Source of the DNA: Spirometra erinaceieuropaei
Taxonomy: Eukaryota; Platyhelminthes; Cestoda; Diphyllobothriidea; Diphyllobothriidae
Length of the DNA: 64,000 nucleotides
Direction: 5' to 3'
Assembly (NCBI GenBank): GCA_902702965.1
Contig: CACRXP010000030.1
Span: 1,015,217-1,079,216, forward strand
The notes below the pieces were generated by a model that saw only the letters and a list, made by a program, of their open reading frames with translations, ran no database searches and was not told where the DNA came from. Positions 11,873 through 21,919 of this stretch are shown here, piece after piece (within the stretch, counting starts at the first letter, position 1; each line of letters opens with the position of its first letter). Made by a program: the position numbers and the translations under genes.

Positions 11873-12303
11873 ATATATAGTACAGGGCGTCTGGTTTGCA
11901 CCACCAGGCCTCTGACTCAGTACTACGTGAGGCATATTCATTTCGCCGATTCCACGCAGCGGCAGCCTGGCTCATTAGTGCGTTTTCTTGTATTTTCCAC
12001 GTGTCCTTGAGCGTAACCCCGGACGAAATTATGAAATCCATTTCGAGAACACCCCGTGACCAAATCGCTAGCTTCCTTAATTCTCAAATAATAACGAGGA
12101 TTAACCGAATTTAGGTTTGGCATTTAGAAGGTTTTCCTGGCAAATTTTTCATCCCAGTGGAATCTAGGACAACTGCTTGTACTCTAAAACCGACGCTAGA
12201 GAAGCAGAGAGTATTCACTCTTACATATCAATTTAGATGGGTGAGAACGAATTACACTCGTGTATGGTAAAGGTATTATACCGTACTCCCTACATAGATA
12301 CTT

Positions 12304-12390
12304 ACTAAAAGCCCAGACACGTGTTTCGCCGATATTCTGCCGCTGCGTGACACAGCTGCGAGGGGTTCGGCTCTTCAGTGGGACCCCAGC
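12304..12390 (-). ncRNA. Type I hammerhead ribozyme (H2), core intact
   Basis: Helix I GCUGGGG-U-CCCA pairs with UGGG-C-UUUUAGU (one mismatch, several G-U). The core is CUGAAGA (C3 U4 G5 A6 N7 G8 A9). Stem II is GCCGA/UCGGC enclosing a second hairpin GCUGUG-UCA-CGCAGC. GAAA follows, then helix III ACACGUGU, which is self-complementary, and the cleavage triplet GUC with C17 at 12316. Every invariant hammerhead position is present. Helix III is too short for a stable monomer but could form an eight-pair helix between two molecules, as in known dimeric hammerheads. Confidence 0.85.
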
Positions 12391-12654
12391 GTTCTCTAGC
12401 GGTTTCTGGTATATGAACTCCAGAGAATAGTCAGGTGAATAATTTCAGAAATTAATCAGTGCAGGACTTGGAGTTAAATCTCCGGGACATGACTTTCTAG
12501 GGTCAGAACCGAAATTCCAATGAACCTTTGCGTCGAAGACAATCAACTACTGGTGAATAACCACGTAATGCCCATTCTACAAGCGAGTAGTACTACGAGT
12601 AGTATGAATTCCATATGGCAAAGGTATTATACCGTACTGCTGACATAGATACTT

Positions 12655-12731
12655 GCTAAAAGCCCAGACACGTGTTTCGCCGATATTCTGCCGCTGAGTG
12701 ACACAGCTGCGAAGGGTTCGGCTCTTCAGTG
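12655..12731 (-). ncRNA. Type I hammerhead ribozyme (H3), core intact, helix I truncated
   Basis: The same core as H2: CUGAAGA, stem II GCCGA/UCGGC, GAAA, palindromic ACACGUGU, GUC cleavage site with C17 at 12667. Upstream of CUGAAGA the sequence is AUGAACA and not GGUCCCA, because an inverted HR segment joins here, so helix I keeps only about two pairs. Confidence 0.78.
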
Positions 12732-12830
12732 TTCATTTAAATTTCGGTTCTGACCCTAAAAAGTCATGTTCCGGAGATTTATCTCCAAGTCCTGCACTGA
12801 TTAATTTCTGAAATTATTCACCTGAACACT

Positions 12831-14609
12831 CGTGTATACTTGTCCACCTGACAATTAAGGAAACAACGAAAATGAATGGCATGAATGTGAAAAGAATATT
12901 CCATTTACCGTGATCTGAGCCCCTTCCCCATGTATCACGAAGTCCCTAAAAAATCTTTAAATAGCACATCTCCCAGAGTTCGCTAGTTGGTCCGCAGCGT
13001 GAATTTCTAAACGAAATACTAGTGACTGGAATAGGTTCAAAGTGAAATCGGTAGAAATCACAGCAGACGGGTAAGGGATGAAATGAAACGTACAGCGATA
13101 GCGTTCGTCTATTTCGAAACACTCGTGTGCCGTTACAGGGCATACCGACTGGGTAGAAAACAAGTCATTCTTTCCTTAACCTGTGACCTATAGGAGCTAG
13201 AGGATGAAACAAGTCCGTCCAAGGGTCATTTCCGGGCACATTTACTTCCAAGGTCACTGCTGCAAATCAACCGGCTGTCCAGCAACTTTTCAGCTCGGAA
13301 ACAGGTGACAATTCATTCAACTATCTGGGCATCACAGCTGCCATGACAACGTGAATAGGAGAACAGAGGGCGTTTTAGACCGCCAAACCACCTCAAAAGT
13401 TCTGCGAGGCACTCGGTTTCGCAGAAAACGCGAACGCATTCACTTACAGTCGCAATGACAGGACTCCTATCTCCTCGGCTCAACCCGCAGGACAACAACT
13501 TGTACGAGAACAGTAATCTTACTGGTTAGCACATTCGGATCCGCAAGGTCCCAGGTCTCGGTGTCTCCGAGAAGCTGCTGAAACTTCACGTGGCTTTTCT
13601 GTGATCTCGGTCCGAGCAGGAATAGGAGACAGGTGAAGCGTTGTCGTGCAAAACAGCCAAATATCGCGAGGCCTTGAAAGTCAGATTTGAAATGGTCCTC
13701 AGTGGTGCCCTCTGCGGACTTCGCGGTCGTTGGCTTCCTGTTCTCTTCACCGGACCTCTGTCGCCTGAGAGATCGGGAGGCCGTTGCGAGCAATGTATGA
13801 TCCACGCCGACTTCAATCAGGTACTGGAATCCGAATTCCATGCAACGCTAATGTCTCAACTACACGTACGCCTTAGCTCACCCGCCCTGGCTTTTGTCTT
13901 GAATGGCCTCCGGGCAGCAAAACTGAGGCGGAGAATGCAATTTTTTTGTCCAGACCCAGCCTATTTGCCAACCAACCCTCGCCGGAACAGTCTGATTGGT
14001 TGGGAGGTGCGCCCACCTGGTTGGCTGGGCCTCTGCGTGAACTCAACAGTGTGGATCTAGCCTAACCAATGCAGCAGAGGGTGGAGGGTGTAGTTCTAAA
14101 ACTGGGCGTTACAACGCCTACTGCGTCGTAGGTAATATCCGGTGTATGGACGGGGCATATCACTTAACTGCCGTCAAACCGCGTGCCAAACGTCAGGTTG
14201 GCTGGACTCAGTCAAGAATCCCATTTCGTGTTAAGCTGCGGGGAAATCGAGCGCGTGGCTTGTTGTGACAATTTCGGGAAGGATGGTGTCTCCTGCAGGA
14301 AGGCTTGTTTTCCCTGACGACTGCGCTCGTTGGAAAGAAGCATAATACGCACACAGATTCATAAGACGTCCTCGGAAGTGCATGAATGCTCTGCACAAAA
14401 CCTATGTGGCGTTGCTTAAGAGAGAGGCCTAGTCCAAAGTCACTGTCCAAATCCGGGCGATTACAATTTCCCTCACTGAGCTTTTTCTCACAAAGTCCGA
14501 CCATACGAATTACAAAAGAAGTCACTTGAGCTAAAGGAGTAAATTTCATCACGGGTTCTTATTTCTTCAGCTAGTGATCTTGCATACAACCTCCACCAGG
14601 CGTAATGTA
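12831..14609. other. Intron 3 stretch without recognised features
   Basis: I see no known repeat or domain. Overlapping ORFs on both strands at 13467-14060 are moderately GC-rich but contain no motif I recognise and no splice context. Confidence 0.5.
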
Positions 14610-15445
14610 CAGTAAGTGGGCAAACTAATGAAATCTCAGCAGAAATTCCGAAATGCGGTTTCATTTCGAAAAGATTAATAAGATAGGGTTGTAAAACCAA
14701 TCAGCTTGGAGCATAATTTTATAATAATTCAGTTACGTCAGGATGCCGGCTTTCGAATGAACTTCTTTACGGCTGCATGCAAAAACCGCACTCTGTAAAA
14801 AATAACTGCATAAGTAGCGTGAACTTTTCCCATTGATTTTCGATGCCCTTAAAAATTAAATTATATTTCATGGAAAACGTACATAAAAATATTCATACTT
14901 TCACTCATTTGGTATAAAATTACGTCTTCTTTCAATTTTATGCTCAACGGAAGAGTTTAATTTAGTTTTATAAAACCTTTCCAATTACCTAATAACTCTG
15001 AACCCGAACTCCTGTAACACTTGCATTCAGGGTTTCCAAACTATAAGCCGTATATTTTCCGCGTACGGAAAACCATAAATTTCTCTACGGTATTAAGAGG
15101 AAACCATATGGGGTTTATAAAATTAAGCAGTGTATTTGAGCCATATTGTTAACTTTACAAGCCACATTGGTAAATGCAGAGACATGACGTTTCATGAACG
15201 GCCATTTCACGGTGTTAAAAAAATCCCACAATTATAAACGTTTTTAAACCGAATTATACCCTTTCTTTGAGTATAAAATTGGATGAAGACGTAATTTTAT
15301 ACCGAATGAGCAAAAGAATGAATATTTTTATGCATGCTTTCGATGAAATATAATTGAATTTTTAAGGGCATCGAATATCAGTGAGAGAAATTCACGCTAC
15401 TTATGCAGTCATTTTGTACAGAGTGTGGTTATTGCATGCAGCCCG
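14610..15445. mobile_element. Palindromic element P1, right end truncated
   Basis: Starts TA-CAGTAAGTGGGCAAACTAAT and keeps most of the right arm up to GCATGCAGCCCGAAAGAAA near 15445, where the element breaks off before its right terminus. Arms pair through GATTTTCGATGCCC, TACGTCTTC and GCTACTTATG. Confidence 0.75.
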
Positions 15446-15715
15446 AAAGAAAAATGTGAACACTGCGTGTTTTGATGGGCATATCACCCCCTAAAAGTTC
15501 TGAACTCGTGTCTCTGTTGGCCATATTCTGGCAAATCGACGGAAACTATGGTCAGCTGGAGATCCCCAGACACCTATTCGGTAGGCGCAGCTAGTCTGGA
15601 CGGAACAACCGTGCCTTGTAGTCCAGGATAGACCAATCAACAAAGAGTCAGACGGCCTTCTGAGGGATCGGGAGGGTAAGGCGGGGGTCCGGCATGCATT
15701 CACACGGTCACCTAC

Positions 15716-16100
15716 CTGGTCCATACGCACGCACACTCGCAGCATTGGTACGAGGCCGCAGTGGGGCGCCGTCCTTGAGTTTAGCACTTGGGAACTGGCT
15801 TAGGTAGGTCATCATAGCCTTCTCGTCCACCCGCGGGTTGATCATCTCCTCGGGTCGAATGAGCTGGGGCACATCGAGCCACTGCTCAGCAGCGTTCATG
15901 GCCTCCTGGGCATTGCGCAGCTTCTGTTTGGGCTCCCAGTCACGCCAGTCCGGGCAGAGACCGGGTGCACAGGAGTCGACCAGGGCACCGATGGCGGTGC
16001 CGTCGTTCCAGTCCGTGGTGAAATTCTTCACTGGGCGATCCGCCAGCTTGGAGTTCAGCCAGGAGAGTAGACGCTGTTTGGGTGTGGGGCCTTGTCCACC
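15716..16100 (-). CDS. FLN: Filamin coding exon 3: CH2 domain
   Basis: Codons 159-286 plus one base. Acceptor ATCTCTCCAG; donor GTAGGTGA. The exon covers the whole CH2 domain: [71 protein letters not shown] and [14 protein letters not shown], followed by the linker GAPLRPRT and RAYGPG, which is the hallmark entry to the first filamin Ig repeat. Length and spacing agree with filamins generally. An apparent Met at the start of KNFTTDW is an internal GTG codon and not a translation start. Confidence 0.95.
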
Positions 16101-16234
16101 CTGGAGAGATTAAAGTGAGGCAGGTGAGGTAAGAAGGAGCAGTCTGTCCCAACACCCGAAAAGCCTCGTGTTTGATCTCGGTCTATGCAGCCGCCACAGT
16201 CACCGTCGCTGCTATCATGATCATCATGATCATG

Positions 16235-16321
<87 letters not shown>

Positions 16322-16554
16322 ATGGTCGTCCTGAATATCATAGTCGTCAAAACAGCACGAAATCCGATGTGATTTGGTATACTAACAACTTTAGATTTTC
16401 GTTTCCCTTTAGTTATTACTGCAATCTTCTCCATTTAAAGTCATGAGTAGATGCTGCACTCAAGGTTTCGTGAATGAAACCGCCTTCTACGGGTTAAAGG
16501 TTAAAACCCTGCAAGCGCTGCTCGCTTGCGAACCCAAAAACGTTGTGCTCTCAC
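16101..16554 (-). other. Filamin intron 2 with long CAT/ATG microsatellite
   Basis: The smallest filamin intron. It contains an almost pure CAT repeat from about 16213 to 16310 followed by five CAG units to 16323, in total over 100 bp of triplet repeat. Read in frame the repeat gives poly-His, poly-Ile or poly-Met strings; these are not proteins. Confidence 0.9.
16213..16323. repeat. (CAT)n-(CAG)n triplet microsatellite
   Basis: About 32 CAT/ATC units with two early interruptions (near 16219 and 16231), then GCA/CAG units. It lies within filamin intron 2, about 110 bp from exon 3 and about 230 bp from exon 2. Confidence 0.97.
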
Positions 16555-16667
16555 CTGGTTATCCTCTTCTCCCTCCCAGAGCGGCAATGTGATGGAGTAG
16601 TGCAGAATGAGCGTCCAAATCAGACCCAGAATTAGTTTCAGTCGGCAGTCCACAATATCAGTACTGT
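16555..16667 (-). CDS. FLN: Filamin coding exon 2: end of CH1
   Basis: A 113-nt exon with no ORF long enough to stand out alone. Acceptor CTTTCAG precedes it and donor GTGAGA follows. Joined in phase 1 it reads [20 protein letters not shown], then [18 protein letters not shown], the highly conserved last helices of filamin CH1. It ends on a codon boundary, and exon 3 then begins [11 protein letters not shown], as expected for the short CH1-CH2 linker. It is separated from exon 3 by a 454-bp intron carrying a long CAT repeat. Confidence 0.95.
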
Positions 16668-17055
16668 CTGAAAGACGGATAAAACGAATGACAGTTAGAC
16701 ATTATATGCGAATGACATGTTAGTAGAAAATGGAGTTGTCCGTAAAAACTAGCCGGTCAGCTGAGCATCAAATGAGTCTACGGCGTTATAACAAAAAGTA
16801 TTCCCTGCAAATAAGCCCTGCTTGGTGTAGCGTGAGACTTGAAGTGGAGTCAGGGCATGAGAAAGTTACTTCAGTGTAGTCGGTACCGCTAATGACCCTG
16901 ATTTACCCCACCCCGGCTTGGGTTCACTCCCAGACAGTCGTCGTGTCTTTGAGTGTTCATTCGTCGCGAGTGATTAATACCAACACAGCAGTTGATAAGC
17001 AGTGTTGACTTGTCCAAAATTTGTATTACAGTGAGATGGAATTGCCTGGTACATA

Positions 17056-18052
17056 CAGTGAGCGACCGATCTGATGAAATGTTGGCTGAAATGCTGAAAT
17101 GTGTTTTCGATTAGGAAGGATTACTTGGTCGCGGTTGTAATACTGATTATCTTGCGGCATACTCTTATAACATTTAGGACTCGGCAGGATATCGGCTTTT
17201 AATTGCACTTCTTTTCATTCTTCTGTAGAAAGTGTGTTCGGTAAAAAATGACTACTTAAGTAGCATGCATTTTTCCCATTGATTTTCGATGGTCTTGCAA
17301 ATTCAAATATATTTTATAGAAAACATGCACAAAAATATGCTTTCTTTTAGTCAGTCAATAGAGAATCACGTCTTCTTTATATTTTATACTTAAGGACGGA
17401 GTATAATTGGGTTTTAAAAATGTTTTCTAATTGCCGAATAATTTGGAGCCTGATTATTCGTTGCATTAGGGCTTGGTGATTTCAGTCTACAAGGTGCATT
17501 CGTTCCGCGTAAAGAAAATCCCATATTTTTCTATGCCATTAAAGAGATATCATACAGGGTCCATAAAATTTTGCAATGGATGCGGACCATGTTGTACATT
17601 TCATGAGGAGTAGTGGTAAACGGCCGGGTACGATGCTGTGTGAATGGACGTTTTGCGGTCTTAAAAAGTCTTGTAATTAAAGACTTTTTTAAAACCCAAT
17701 TATACTCCGTCCTTAAGTATAAAATATAAAGAAGACGTGATTCTCGATTGATTGACTAAAAGAAAGCATATTTTTGTACATGTTTTCTATAAAATATATT
17801 TGAATTTACAAGACCATCGAAAACCAATGTGAACAACGCATGCTACCTAGGCAGTCATTCTTTTCACCGAGTAGGATTTCTACAGGAGATTGAAAAGAAG
17901 TGCATTTAAAAGCCGACATCCTGCTGAGTCCGAAATATTATAAGATTATGCCGCAAGATAATCAGTATCACGACCGCGACCAAGTAATCCTTCCTAATCG
18001 AAAACGCATTTCAAAATTTCAGGCAATATTTCATCAGATCGGTCACTCACTG
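17056..18052. mobile_element. Palindromic element P2, copy 2 (complete)
   Basis: 997 bp, flanked by TA on both sides. Termini CAGTGAGCGACCGATCTGAT and the matching GATCGGTCACTCACTG. The two arms of about 450 bp are reverse complements almost throughout (GGAAGGATTACTTGGTCGCG, CTTATAACATTT, GATTTTCGATGGTCTTG, AGAATCACGTCTTCTTTATA). No coding capacity. Located in filamin intron 1. Confidence 0.87.
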
Positions 18053-18574
18053 TACCTCACCCTTATCCACACATCCGCCATGTTACAATGGCGAACCAGC
18101 GTAAAGACAACCGTACAGACATGTCTGCGCGAGCCGCACACGTGCTCGCCTTAAATTCGGGACGAACCGGAATTGAATAAACCGGATCGAACAGAACTGC
18201 GATAGGGGTCATGCCAACCTGACGAATTTTACGGTCAGTTAGATACTGATTATATAATGAGGCTACGCCGTTCTAGACGATGTCCGAGGGCACAGTCTTC
18301 CGGTGACAGGAATTGTTGACAGATGCGGATGAAAGTGCAACCATGGGAACGTAGTTTTGTGTCGCTCGTCTCATATGCTAGTCACTTGTACGACATGTTT
18401 ACGGATAACTGTGTATATGGGCTCAAGCACTGATGCAGAAAGAGAGCATAGGGTGATATGAAGGTGTCTTCAACTGTCTTCATCATCAAGGCATGTTCTG
18501 TCGTCGACAGATGCGGAGATCGGCCAACGAAAATTTCAGGTCATCCGTCATCACGGTCGATTGTTATTATTTTG

Positions 18575-18778
18575 GCAAGATCTTATTTCGTAGCCGTACC
18601 TGTTAGGCGTTAGGGACTAGGGCTTAGTGTTAGGATTCGGAGTTAGGGGTTAGGGTTAGGGGTCAGGGGTTAATGTTGGGTTAGGGTTATGGTCAAACCC
18701 CCTATTACTACTGCTCCCGTATGACAGACGGCTGAGGCGTGTCTACTGCAGCTATGGCAACGAAATAAGATCCGACCG
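18575..18778. mobile_element. Telomere-like repeat element T, short copy
   Basis: A degenerate TTAGGG-type tract (18602-18690) followed by CCCGTATGACAGACGGCTGAG, related to the flank of the 43.3-kb T element. It is bracketed by an inverted pair: GGCAAGATCTTATTTCGT on the left and ACGAAATAAGATCCGACC on the right. Confidence 0.6.
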
Positions 18779-18811
18779 TTACTTTTCCTTATTGTAATTA
18801 CACGTCAAAGA

Positions 18812-18925
18812 GAAATGGAAGTGGTAAGGGCGTTGGCTGTACTAAAGCCTTCTCCTTACTGCGTGGGTTCGAATCCCACCGAGGCGCCGAGTTTTTCACA
18901 GTTGGGTCAGTACGAAGAAATGGAA
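18812..18925 (+). mobile_element. tRNA-derived SINE S2 fragment
   Basis: Contains AGTGGTAAGGGCGTTGGCTG, CTTACTGCGTGGGTTCGAAT (B box) and CCCACCGAGGCGCCGAG, then TTTTTCACAGTTGGGTCAGT. The A-box region is damaged. The head resembles a class II (Ser/Leu-like) tRNA. Confidence 0.75.
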
Positions 18926-19287
18926 GAATATCCCTTATTGTGGAAAGAGGGTAATAATGGATGTTGTCCGCAACTAATAGACAGATGTGAAATTTTGGAT
19001 TCTTGAATCGTTTGCTCGTCTCTAGGTGGTATCTAGTATTCATGAGTTCTTTTCATTTCGCTGGCAGGGCATGCCAAATCTCCTTGAAGCACTGGAATAT
19101 GTTATAGTGGTAGATGTGTGGTGTCATTTCAGGACTCAGTGGTATATGGGAGTGCTTGTAGGAAATGTTCATTTAAAGTAGCTGAGATACCGCAGGGATA
19201 TGCCCTCAATCATTTTGCTTCACGAAAACGGACTATTATTCGAGGCACTCCACACGGAATTACTAAAGCGTAACGCGACGTACTTAG

Positions 19288-19445
19288 AAATTTCTAAATT
19301 GGAGCATCTACCAGAAAACACACGGGGAATGCTGGGGGACTCACTGACGAGCCGAATCCCTCGCAGCTGCGCCATGCAGCGGCAAAACATCGGCGAAACA
19401 CGCGTGTATGGGCTTTTGGCTAGTACCTGTGCTGTTACTATGGCA
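19288..19445 (+). mobile_element. Hammerhead repeat HR, copy 4 (head region only)
   Basis: Leader GGAGCATCTACCAGAAAACA, hammerhead core, then GGGCTTTTGGCTAGTACCTG. The HR body that normally follows is missing. Confidence 0.72.
19331..19420 (+). ncRNA. Type I hammerhead ribozyme (H5), core intact
   Basis: Helix I CUCA/UGGG (one G-U), core CUGACGA, stem II GCCGA/UCGGC with inner hairpin GCUGCG-CCA-UGCAGC, GAAA, then CACGCGUGUA with A17 at 19408. A at position 17 is permitted (UH rule) though usually slower than C. The N7 base and inner-stem bases differ from H2 while pairing is kept. Confidence 0.78.
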
Positions 19446-20519
19446 TCACCTTACTCTAATGTATACTACTCTCAGCAGAATCGAGACAAGTGGGGGGGGG
19501 CGTGAAAAGGCATCAGTGGAACTCCAAACACCACTTGGCCTTGGGCCTGTTGTGCACACCCCAATATTCCGGCTCCGGGGTTCGAGGCTCCTAACGTCCT
19601 CCAAGATCACATGACCTACTAAAACACTCATGGCAGATCCCAGTCACTAAGACACGTCCTTCAGCGTCGAGGGCGTTAAGCTGGTCCAAAACGCCACGGA
19701 GCTTGGCTAGGGGCGTTTTATAGTAGCGCTGGCGATGCCCACGGGCGGTCCTAGTCACTTAAGCGCGCGTTCCACGCTCCAGGCGAACTTACGCGTGCCT
19801 AAGTCAGCCAATCAGCTCGCAGGGGTAGAACGCAAATCGGTCAAGAAGGTTGCAAACCCACGTGCTGGGCGACCGGTCAACCAATCAGCACGCTGCACCT
19901 GGACATGCACTTTGACCATAGATACGGTGTCCCAGGCAGTGATTTAAAGGTGCCGTGCATGCATCCATTGCCTCAGAGAAGCCTTTTTTTCACACTGGGT
20001 CTATTCGGCTTCGAAATTAGTCCGTTTCGGAGACGAACAGTTGGAGATATTAAGACGTAGGCTTCTAAAAATTTATTTTAACCTTACAATTTCCCTGGAT
20101 AGGATTGACAGCGAATTCATTTCCCGCGCCTAGTCTCCAATAACCAAACGCAGTAGGAGAGTAGGGAGCGCGGTAATTTTTGTAAAAACTCCAAAAAGTA
20201 GCTCGGAAACTCTGGACTGTTTTAGAGTTGTGAAAATCCCCTTTGAAAAATTCAAAATACAATTTGTGAGCATGCGTCTGATTTTGATAATATCTCTTCC
20301 GGCCTGTATATCTATATGGCTATTTGAATGGTGAATCAGAAAATATGGGAAGCAGATAATTATGCTGTAGCTCGGGTTTGAGGGGCGGAGAGTGAAACCT
20401 CGAAATTCCACTCAACGCCAGGGAGGTGAGCTCCGGGAAAGGTAATCATATGCGGGTGGCTGGCTTGGTGGTTTTGAGTCATGGCAAACGTGAGACCTGT
20501 AGCTGTCTCTGCCGAACGT

Positions 20520-20981
20520 AACGGTCACGGAAACTGTCAACTTCTTCTGTGATTTCATTGCTGACAATCAGCAGAGTATTTGGGTGCCAGTGAATGCCCC
20601 CAAGGAATTGTTATCGAGGTGTACATTGAACGTGGAGTTCCTATTTGACAACAATCTGTATAGACAGATGGTTGAGTAGCTGTGGGCTCGCCCCTTGGCT
20701 CGTTTTTGGCGGATATACTCATGGGCAACCTAGAAGCTTTTCAGCTGCGTCATCAGATCAACAGTCTGAGATACTATGGGCGGTACGTGGATGATATATT
20801 CGCAATTGCATCTGAAAAAAATGACGTCTCAGCTCTGCTAGATGATATAAATCAAGCGCATCCATCAATCAAATTTACGTTGGAAGAAAAACAGTCCGGT
20901 TCGTTCCACCTTCTGGATTTGCTTCTGAGTAGAAGGCCTGACGGCAGTATTCAACGTAGCATCTGCCACCAGAACCGCTAA
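20520..20981 (+). pseudogene. Penelope-like reverse transcriptase fragment (PLE-1)
   Basis: Reads VGSPLGSFLADILMGNLEAF, then YYGRYVDDIFAIA, the palm motifs of Penelope-type reverse transcriptases with the catalytic YVDD, then HPSIKFTLEEKQSGSFHLLD. Upstream bases encode ELLSRCTLNVEF in another frame, and a stop and frameshift precede VGSPLG. The frame stops at 20981, where the family normally continues. A dead copy. Confidence 0.85.
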
Positions 20982-20984
20982 ACG

Positions 20985-21636
20985 TTGAATGTAATTTAGT
21001 CCGCTGTTTGACAGAAAGGGTGAGAAGAATCTGCTCAGCTGATAGCGCTGAGAAAGAGCTTAAGATCATGAAAGTTTTTTTCGCCAGAACGAGTGTCCTT
21101 ATCGATTCATTGACAAGAGCATGGCCAAAAGACCACCAAAGCTCCTGATGCTGACGGCAGGAAAGAAAAGGCTTTTCATCGGGGCTCCACTTCAAGAGAA
21201 CGCGCCAAGTGAACTTTTAAGAAAATGCCTAACTCAAGCTGTATCAGGGACCTTTCCAGCAGCTGACGCCCCTGTACTGTTCTCCACTTGTTCCATTCTA
21301 TACGGAGAGGGCAAGGACAAACTACCAGCTCAGACCATCTTTATGTGTATTTACTCCTTTACTTGCTCGTGTGGGACAGAATATGTTGGTCGCAAGAGCC
21401 GACATTTGTCCAAAAGAGTAAAAGAGCATCTTTCAACATGGTTAGGAAAGAGTCAAATTAAGGACAGCAACAGCATCAAAGAGCATCTTCTAGCATGGTT
21501 AGGAAAGAGTCAAATAAGGGACATCAACAGCCCTATTCTGGCGCACCTGGTAGACACAGACCACCGTCCAGACGCCATGCAGAACTTCCGGGCGATTTAC
21601 AATGTTCTGTCAAGCTATCCAAAACTACTTGGGTAG
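20985..21636 (+). pseudogene. Penelope-like C-terminal region with GIY-YIG endonuclease (PLE-1)
   Basis: Starts with NLVRCLTERVRRICSADSAE (connector region), shifts frame near 21110, and continues to the GIY-YIG nuclease: CIYSFTCSCGTEYVG, RHLSKRVKEHLSTWLG, HLVDTDHR, then FRAIYNVLSSYPKLLG. GIY-YIG domains nick target DNA for integration. An extra 19-residue segment is present because of a 57-bp tandem duplication. The last 171 codons are open. Confidence 0.85.
21421..21534 (+). repeat. 57-bp in-frame tandem duplication inside the GIY-YIG domain
   Basis: Two units starting AAAGAGCATCTT at 21421 and 21478, encoding KEHLSTWLGKSQIKDSNSI and KEHLLAWLGKSQIRDINSP. Other copies in the window have this segment once. 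The units differ at several sites, so the event is not brand new. Confidence 0.88.
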
Positions 21637-21919
21637 CGCCTGTTGGCTACGGCAGAGGCAGCTGCAATCAGGCTACGCGAACCGGTTCTATGCGCACAGA
21701 AGAACTTCATACGGGTCCAACAGTTGCCATGACTCAAAGCCACCAAGCTTACCACCTTTACCGGGGCCCATCTCCTCCCTGGCGCTGACTGGAATACCAA
21801 TTCTTCACTCTCCCTCCGCAAATCCGAGCTACAGCATAATTATCCACTTTCCCGTAACTTTAATTCATTGTTTCAATAGTACTATAAATGTACAGACCTG
21901 AAGAGAATTTATCGGAAGC

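Larger units (their letters stand above)
12268..12830 (-). mobile_element. Hammerhead repeat HR, copy 2: two ribozymes bracketing a 351-bp unit
   Basis: Read on the minus strand: an inverted end (TCAGGTGAATAATTTCAG), ribozyme H3, a body (CTATGTCAGCAGTACGGTAT, GGGCATTACGTGGTTATTCA, GGTTCTGACCCTAG, CAAGTCCTGCACTG, AATTATTCACCTGA), the leader CTCTGGAGTTCATATACCAG, and ribozyme H2. The predicted cleavage nucleotides are at 12667 and 12316, so self-cleavage at both would release a 351-nt RNA. This is the plan of retrozymes and of schistosome Sm-alpha elements: short, non-coding, hammerhead-bearing repeats that depend on other elements for mobilisation. No ORF is present. Confidence 0.82.
20290..21915 (+). 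mobile_element. Penelope-like element PLE-1 with inverted flanks
   Basis: A degraded Penelope-like retroelement: reverse transcriptase pieces then a GIY-YIG endonuclease. The left flank (about 20293-20490, containing GAATCAGAAAATATGGGAAG and TTATGCTGTAGCTCGG) is the reverse complement of the right flank (about 21737-21912, CCGAGCTACAGCATAATTAT, CACTTTCCCGTAACTTTAAT), a terminal inverted arrangement seen in this class. Confidence 0.85.

Noticed and set aside
13467..14060. Overlapping ORFs on both strands in intron 3
   Set aside because: No recognisable motif, no splice context and open on both strands, as expected for GC-richer random sequence.
16168..16446. ORFs with long poly-His, poly-Ile and poly-Met runs
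   Set aside because: Three frames of the same CAT microsatellite in a filamin intron; not coding.
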